NCBI RefSeq assembly: GCF_001014615.2
Contig: NZ_LBCQ02000004.1
Coordinates: 346,761-410,760, forward strand
DNA length: 64,000 bases
Direction: 5' to 3'
Source: Aquamicrobium sp. LC103
Lineage (GTDB): Bacteria > Pseudomonadota > Alphaproteobacteria > Rhizobiales > Rhizobiaceae
Shown here: positions 58,591 through 64,000 of the stretch, piece after piece
Layout: every line of letters begins with the position of its first letter
Numbering within the stretch: position 1 is the stretch's first letter
Program-made: the position numbers and the translations under genes
Notes under the pieces: generated by a model
What the model was told of the DNA's origin: nothing
Database searches by the model: none
The model's input: the letters and a program-made list of their open reading frames with translations, nothing else

Positions 58591-60972
58591 TCAATCCGCC
58601 CTGCTTTCGCGCCTCTGGTAGGGTGCGAGACCTCTTGCCTCGCGCGAGAACCGTCGGTGCTCGTGCCAAGGGCGATAGGGTTCGCTGATGGCCTGCCTGA
58701 CGAATAATCGCGGCATGCCGCCGTCATTGGCGGGCCGCAGGTGGATTTCCACGCTGCCGTTGCGAGCAAGGTCGCGCCTGGTCAGCACCAGGATCCGCGC
58801 GTCGGCGCAGGGGTTTTCGGCGGTTGCGTCGTCGATGACGATCAGGCTGGCTCGGGAGCAGACCGCCGCGGCCAATTCCTCTCCGGATGCATGGACGATC
58901 ACGGCCCCGCTTGCATGACGGGCGAGGCACAGACCTTCGCCGCACGTAAATCCCGCCTCTTCTTCCGCAAGGCTCGCGGTTTCGTCCGGTTCGCCCTCGC
59001 GTATCTTCGCCGGGGGAGCGGTCTCGCCGGCGTCGAGCGCCCTCAGCCAATTTTGCAGCGTGAAGGCCCGCGGGCGATCCCTGTTAACCGCCACGCGTCC
59101 GTCCGCGAGCCGCATGGCGACGAGACCCGCATCCTCCGAGACGAGAACGGCCGGCAATTCACGCTGCCAGAGAAGGAATATGCCGGCGGCCATCAACGGC
59201 ATCGCCGCCCAGCGCAGCGCGCTGCCGGACATGGTAAGGATGGCGAGGGCCGTGGTTAAGACCAGCACCGCGGCCAATGGGATCGCGCCGGTAGCGTCGA
59301 AGGCCGATCTTTCGGCCAGCCACAAGGCGACGCCGTTCATCGCACCGATCCCCTGCCCCATCACATAGAGCGGCGGACCGTCGAGCCCCAACGGCATCAG
59401 CAGCACGGCGATGACCGCCATCGGCATGACCATCACGGAGACGAACGGCATCGCCGCGAGATTGGCGACGAGACCGAGCGGCGAGACCTGCTGGAAATGC
59501 CATGCGGTAAAAAGCGCCGTCGCCAGCCCCGCCACAACCGAGGTCATCGACATGCCGACGGCATATTTGGCGCCGGAATGAAGGGCGGCCCCGGCGAGCG
59601 AGCGACGCGGCGGGCGGCTCCGCTTCGGACGCCTCGCGCGGAAGTCGGTCCAGGCGGCATAGGCGGCGACGAGCGCGGCGGTGGCCGCGAAGGACATCTG
59701 GAAACTCGGGCCGACCACTTCGTGCGGTGCGATGAGGATGATGACGATCGCCGAAATCGCCAGATTACGCATGGTGAGCGCCGCCCGATCGAACATGACC
59801 GCGACGAGCATCACCGCCAGCATCAGGAAACTGCGCTGGGCGGCGATGTCCGCGCCTGAAACGGTGAGGTAGAAGGCAGATGCGAGAAGCGCCAGGAAGG
59901 CCGCGTATTTCTTGACCGGATGGCGGGCTGAAAAGGACGGCGCCAGCGCAAAAGCCCCACGCAGGCCGAGCATCAGCGTTCCGGCAACGAGCGCCATGTG
60001 GAGGCCGGAGATCGAGATGACGTGATAGAGGCCGACGATCCGCAGCGCTTCGTTGATCTCCTCGGGAATTCCGGCGCGGATGCCGGTGATCAGCGCCGCC
60101 GCGATCGCGCCCTCCGTACCGCCGACCTGCGCGTTTATCCTTTTCGCCATGTCGCTGCGGCGCCCTTCTATCCAGGCGCCCGCTTTCTGCCCGAAAGTGG
60201 AAGGTTCCGCGCTTACCACCAATTCCGGATTGGTGAGGAAGAAGCCGATCGCGCCGATCCCGGAGAAATAACTCTTGAAGGAAAAGTCGTAGCTGTCGGG
60301 GCGCAGCGGTCCCGACGACGGCATCAGCCTCGCCACGCCCTTGACGATGCTGCCCGGCTCGATCTCGTCGGGCGCGCTTCGCGCCGTTATGCGTATGCGC
60401 TGTGGCGCGTGACGCAGCGCCGGCCGCTCGGTGGAAATGAGGTCGAGCGTCAGCCTGATGCGCCCGCTGGCCTGATCCTCGATGCGTATCACGCGCGCCG
60501 TCAGCCGTGTGGTGATCTCGGAGCCGATCATCTGCGTTCCCGCCCGCCAGGTCTCCACCTTGGCGGCGAGCATGCCGGTCATCACCATCAGCCCTGCGAG
60601 GATCGCCGTGCGCGCTGCCGGCCGGCTTTGCGCGGCCATGCCGAGCGAAACCAGGAAGATGGCTCCCAGAGCCAGCGGCGCGAAGCCCGGCTCATGCGGC
60701 AGGGCAAAATAGAACAGCACGCCGGCCGCCATGAAAACCGGCACGAAGAGGAATGTGTTGCCGTATTCCTGCTCGGCGGCGAATGATCGGGCGGCAACCG
60801 AAGGAAGCGCCTGAATCGCCGAGGCAAGCCTGCGGCCGGTGCCCGGTCGCGCGGCAAGCCGTTCGCCCTGCCGCGGCAATGCCGGCACCGCCCTGCCCGG
60901 CCGCAGCACGTCGAAATTCGGGCGCGGCGCGACAAGTGCGCGCTCGTCCGCGATCGACGTTTCGTCCCCCAT
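58591..60972 (-). CDS. comEC: ComEC/Rec2-family DNA-uptake membrane protein
   Basis: A 793-residue polytopic membrane protein. TM helices near residues 60-120 flank a DUF4131-like OB domain; the Competence domain has [20 protein letters not shown] and [20 protein letters not shown], the family signature, then many TM helices. The C-terminal soluble part ([20 protein letters not shown]) lacks the HxHxDH metal motif of a full metallo-beta-lactamase domain, as in other alphaproteobacterial forms. It would form the inner-membrane DNA channel; competence in rhizobia is unproven. ATG 60972 is chosen; an in-frame GTG at 61005 is equally possible. Divergent from gltX. Confidence 0.9.
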   Translation of the reverse strand: MGDETSIADERALVAPRPNFDVLRPGRAVPALPRQGERLAARPGTGRRLASAIQALPSVAARSFAAEQEYGNTFLFVPVFMAAGVLFYFALPHEPGFAPLALGAIFLVSLGMAAQSRPAARTAILAGLMVMTGMLAAKVETWRAGTQMIGSEITTRLTARVIRIEDQASGRIRLTLDLISTERPALRHAPQRIRITARSAPDEIEPGSIVKGVARLMPSSGPLRPDSYDFSFKSYFSGIGAIGFFLTNPELVVSAEPSTFGQKAGAWIEGRRSDMAKRINAQVGGTEGAIAAALITGIRAGIPEEINEALRIVGLYHVISISGLHMALVAGTLMLGLRGAFALAPSFSARHPVKKYAAFLALLASAFYLTVSGADIAAQRSFLMLAVMLVAVMFDRAALTMRNLAISAIVIILIAPHEVVGPSFQMSFAATAALVAAYAAWTDFRARRPKRSRPPRRSLAGAALHSGAKYAVGMSMTSVVAGLATALFTAWHFQQVSPLGLVANLAAMPFVSVMVMPMAVIAVLLMPLGLDGPPLYVMGQGIGAMNGVALWLAERSAFDATGAIPLAAVLVLTTALAILTMSGSALRWAAMPLMAAGIFLLWQRELPAVLVSEDAGLVAMRLADGRVAVNRDRPRAFTLQNWLRALDAGETAPPAKIREGEPDETASLAEEEAGFTCGEGLCLARHASGAVIVHASGEELAAAVCSRASLIVIDDATAENPCADARILVLTRRDLARNGSVEIHLRPANDGGMPRLFVRQAISEPYRPWHEHRRFSREARGLAPYQRRESRAD

Positions 60973-61098
60973 GCCCGCGCCCCCGGTTTCGGTAATCGCT
61001 TGCACCCCGAGGCACCTATGCTACATGAACGCCAACGAAACACCACATGCGGGTCATCGGCGGCCGCGCCGTCCCGCAATCCTCCGGGAAATGACATC

Positions 61099-62529
61099 AT
61101 GAGTGAGAAGGTCGTCACGCGCTTCGCGCCCTCGCCCACCGGCTATCTGCATATCGGCGGCGCACGAACCGCGCTGTTCAACTGGCTCTATGCGCGCCAC
61201 ACCGGCGGCTCCATGCTGCTGCGGATCGAGGACACCGATCGCGAACGCTCGACGGATGCTGCGACGGCGGCGATCCTCGACGGGCTTTCGTGGCTGGGGC
61301 TCGACTGGGACGGTGAGCCGATCTCCCAGTACGCCCGCGTCGACAGACACCGCGAGGTGGCCGAGGAGCTCGTGCGCAACGGCAAGGCCTATTATTGCTA
61401 TGCCTCCGCCGAGGAACTGAACGAGATGCGCGAGAAGGCGCGGGCCGAGGGCCGCCCGCCGCGCTATGACGGACGCTGGCGCGATCGCGATCCTTCCGAG
61501 GCGCCCGCCGGGGTGAAGCCCGCCATCCGCATCAAGGCGCCGCAGGACGGCGAGACGATCGTGCGCGACCGCGTGCAGGGCGACGTACGTTTTCCCAACA
61601 AGGATCTCGACGATTTCATCATCCTGCGCTCGGACGGCAATCCGACCTACATGCACGCGGTGGTGGTCGATGACCACGACATGGGCATCACCCACATCAT
61701 CCGCGGCGACGACCACCTGACCAATGCCGCGCGTCAGACCATCATCTACGATGCCATGGGCTGGCAGGTGCCGGTGATGGCGCATATTCCGCTGATCCAC
61801 GGTCCGGACGGCGCCAAGCTTTCCAAGCGCCACGGCGCGCTCGGCGCCGAGGCCTATCGCGCGATGGGCTATCTGCCGGAAGCGTTGCGCAACTATCTCG
61901 CCCGCCTCGGCTGGAGCCACGGCAATGACGAGGTGATGTCGACCGAGGACATGATCGGCTGGTTCGAGATCGAGGACGTGAACAAGGGTGCGGCCCGTTT
62001 CGACTTCCAGAAGCTGGAGGCGCTGAACGGCGTCTACATGCGCCAGACCGGCGACCAGGAGCTTCTCGACCGTTTTCTGGTAACCTTGCCCTATCTGGAA
62101 GATCCGGGTGCGATCCCGCGCGAGCCCGACGAGCATGCGAAGGCACAGCTTCTCGCCGCCATACCCGGGCTCAAGGAGCGGGCGAAGACGCTGGTCGAGC
62201 TCGCCGACGGCGCGCAGTTCCTGTTTGCCTCGCGCCCGCTGCAGCTCGACGAGAAAGCCGCCCAGATCCTCGATGCCGATGCACGCGCGATCTTGGCTGC
62301 GCTGCTGCCGGCGTTCGAGAAGATCGAGGATTGGAGCGCAGCGTCCACCGAAGCGGCCGTGCGCGCCCATGCGGAGACGTCGGGCCTGAAGCTCGGCAAG
62401 ATCGCACAGCCGCTGCGCGCGGCTCTGACCGGCCGTTCGACCTCGCCCGGCGTATTCGACGTGCTCGCCGTACTCGGCAAGGAAGAAAGCCTTTTGAGGC
62501 TGAAAGACCAGGCCGCCGCGCGGATGTGA
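61099..62529 (+). CDS. gltX: Glutamyl-tRNA synthetase
   Basis: A 476-residue class I synthetase: the HIGH motif in [28 protein letters not shown], and the KMSKS motif in [12 protein letters not shown]. It charges tRNA-Glu, and in bacteria lacking GlnRS also tRNA-Gln for amidation by GatCAB; which applies here is not visible. The ATG at 61099 is set by the conserved [14 protein letters not shown] start. It is followed by gltA after 162 nt. Confidence 0.96.
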   Translation: MSEKVVTRFAPSPTGYLHIGGARTALFNWLYARHTGGSMLLRIEDTDRERSTDAATAAILDGLSWLGLDWDGEPISQYARVDRHREVAEELVRNGKAYYCYASAEELNEMREKARAEGRPPRYDGRWRDRDPSEAPAGVKPAIRIKAPQDGETIVRDRVQGDVRFPNKDLDDFIILRSDGNPTYMHAVVVDDHDMGITHIIRGDDHLTNAARQTIIYDAMGWQVPVMAHIPLIHGPDGAKLSKRHGALGAEAYRAMGYLPEALRNYLARLGWSHGNDEVMSTEDMIGWFEIEDVNKGAARFDFQKLEALNGVYMRQTGDQELLDRFLVTLPYLEDPGAIPREPDEHAKAQLLAAIPGLKERAKTLVELADGAQFLFASRPLQLDEKAAQILDADARAILAALLPAFEKIEDWSAASTEAAVRAHAETSGLKLGKIAQPLRAALTGRSTSPGVFDVLAVLGKEESLLRLKDQAAARM

Positions 62530-62691
62530 TTTCTATTGCGGTTGCTAATTTTGCGTTGCACCATTAGCCCAAGGATAGCTTGGCAGGTTCCCGCAAATGC
62601 GATAGCAAGAGCGCGCAATTGGCCGCGATTGTGATGTTCTATTGCCAATCGGCGACCTGAGCGAAGCGATGTACATTGAAAGGTGATTGCG

Positions 62692-63981
62692 ATGACAAGT
62701 TCGACAGCAAAACTTGAGTTCGGCGGAAAAACCCACGAATTCAAGGTGCGAGAAGGCTCGGTCGGACCAGACGTCATCGACATCAGCGCGCTCTACAAGG
62801 AAACCGGAGCGTTCACCTACGATCCCGGCTTCACCTCCACGGCGAGCTGCGAATCGCAGATCACCTATATCGACGGCGACGAGGGCGTGCTCCTGCACCG
62901 CGGCTACCCGATCGAGCAGCTCGCCGAGCACGGCGACTTCCTCGAGGTCTGCTATCTGCTCCTGTACGGCGAACTGCCCACCAAGGCGCAGAAGGACGAT
63001 TTCGACTTTCGCGTGACGCACCACACGATGGTGCACGAGCAGATGAACCGGTTCTTCACCGGCTTCCGTCGCGACGCGCATCCGATGGCGGTCATGTGCG
63101 GCGTCGTCGGCGCGCTGTCCGCGTTCTATCATGACTCCACCGACATTTCCGATCCGCATCAGCGCATGGTGGCCTCGATCCGCCTGATCGCGAAGATGCC
63201 GACGATCGCGGCCATGGCCTACAAGTACCATATCGGCCAGCCCTTCATGTATCCGCGCAACGAGCTGAACTTCGCGGCCAACTTCCTGCACATGTGCTTC
63301 GCCGTGCCGTGCGAGGACTACAAAGTCAACCCGGTGCTGGCGCGGGCGATGGAGCGCATCTTCATCCTGCATGCCGACCACGAGCAGAACGCCTCGACCT
63401 CCACGGTCCGTCTCGCCGGCTCCTCGGGAGCCAATCCGTTCGCCTGCATCGCCGCCGGTATCGCCTGCCTGTGGGGCCCGGCGCATGGCGGCGCCAACGA
63501 GGCGGCACTCAACATGCTCGCCGAGATCGGCAGCGTCGACCGCATTCCCGAGTTCATCGACCGTGCCAAGGACAAGAACGATCCGTTCCGCTTGATGGGA
63601 TTCGGACATCGCGTCTACAAGAACTACGATCCGCGCGCGAAGATCATGCAGAAAACCACGCATGAGGTGTTGGGCGAGCTCGGCATCAAGGACGATCCCC
63701 TGCTCGACGTCGCGATGGAGCTGGAGAAGATCGCGCTGACCGACGAATATTTCATCGAGAAGAAGCTCTACCCGAACATCGATTTCTATTCCGGCATCAC
63801 GCTCAAGGCGCTCGGCTTCCCGACCACCATGTTCACCGTGCTCTTCGCGCTCGCCCGCACGGTCGGCTGGATCGCGCAGTGGAAGGAAATGATCGAGGAC
63901 CCGCACCAGAAGATCGGCCGTCCGCGCCAGCTCTATACGGGCCACAACAATCGCGATTACGTGCCGATTGCGAAGCGCTGA
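62692..63981 (+). CDS. gltA: Citrate synthase
   Basis: A 429-residue type II hexameric citrate synthase: [38 protein letters not shown], the active His in [15 protein letters not shown] and [16 protein letters not shown], and the C-terminal [20 protein letters not shown]. It condenses acetyl-CoA from pyruvate dehydrogenase with oxaloacetate. AAAGG lies 9 nt before the ATG. It is complete and ends 19 nt before the window edge. Confidence 0.98.
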   Translation: MTSSTAKLEFGGKTHEFKVREGSVGPDVIDISALYKETGAFTYDPGFTSTASCESQITYIDGDEGVLLHRGYPIEQLAEHGDFLEVCYLLLYGELPTKAQKDDFDFRVTHHTMVHEQMNRFFTGFRRDAHPMAVMCGVVGALSAFYHDSTDISDPHQRMVASIRLIAKMPTIAAMAYKYHIGQPFMYPRNELNFAANFLHMCFAVPCEDYKVNPVLARAMERIFILHADHEQNASTSTVRLAGSSGANPFACIAAGIACLWGPAHGGANEAALNMLAEIGSVDRIPEFIDRAKDKNDPFRLMGFGHRVYKNYDPRAKIMQKTTHEVLGELGIKDDPLLDVAMELEKIALTDEYFIEKKLYPNIDFYSGITLKALGFPTTMFTVLFALARTVGWIAQWKEMIEDPHQKIGRPRQLYTGHNNRDYVPIAKR

Positions 63982-64000
63982 TAAGCGCCACCGGACCGAA

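Overview
The window is a 64 kb stretch of GC-rich alphaproteobacterial chromosome. Gene content and order point to the Hyphomicrobiales (Rhizobiales), most likely a Mesorhizobium/Phyllobacteriaceae-type genome. The main signs are dusB-ntrB-ntrC followed by ntrY-ntrX-trkA-dat-hfq-hflX, a fused ispDF, a pdhA-pdhB-pdhC operon whose PdhB carries its own lipoyl domain, a trpD-trpC-moaC-moeA-lexA-comEC-gltX-gltA block, an alphaproteobacterial SOS box (GAAC-N7-GAAC) before lexA, and an NfeR1-type small RNA. I saw no insertion sequences, prophage genes, CRISPR arrays or rRNA genes.

Layout. 1-6.9 kb: end of a BMP-type ABC transporter binding protein, a GST, an RcnB-like periplasmic protein, a 46-residue lipoprotein, tRNA-Ser(TGA), an isolated PhyH-type dioxygenase, a RibD-C/DHFR-like reductase, and a LysR regulator divergent from an SDR. 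7.0-9.3 kb: an accessory patch with a leucine-rich-repeat protein and three proteins resembling immunity proteins of polymorphic toxin systems (Imm22-like, YezG/DUF600-like, SMI1/KNR4 SUKH), with no toxin in the window. 9.3-10.8 kb: a divergent S41-family peptidase and an NfeR1-type sRNA with three anti-Shine-Dalgarno motifs. 11-18.6 kb: envelope and replication genes, rlpA, dacC, tmk, holB, metG, tatD and an MBL hydrolase. 18.7-20.2 kb: GFA protein and mazG. 20.2-31.6 kb (minus strand): dusB-ntrBC, ntrYX, trkA, dat, hfq, hflX. 31.7-34.0 kb: ispDF, pncC, and a DinJ/YafQ toxin-antitoxin pair whose toxin has a frameshifted end. 34.0-45.6 kb (minus): ratA, lipA, lpdA, SGNH hydrolase, HdeD-like protein, pdhCBA, ftsB, eno, a PRC-barrel protein, kdsA. 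45.7-52.0 kb: alpha/beta hydrolase, GT4 glycosyltransferase, pyrG, L,D-transpeptidase, secG, tpiA. 52.1-64 kb: a PpiD-like foldase, trpDC, moaC, moeA, lexA, comEC, gltX and gltA.

How it works together. Most of the window is core metabolism and housekeeping. There is nitrogen-responsive two-component control (NtrBC, NtrYX) next to Hfq. The pyruvate dehydrogenase complex sits with enolase, the lipoate synthase that activates its E2, and, further along, citrate synthase. Tryptophan and molybdopterin synthesis share an operon-like run that leads into the SOS repressor. The less ordinary items are the immunity-like cluster, the anti-SD sRNA, an S41 peptidase that seems to start at ATA and lacks the expected catalytic lysine, the broken YafQ toxin, a short palindrome inserted in frame in pdhC, and several perfect dyads upstream of regulated genes.
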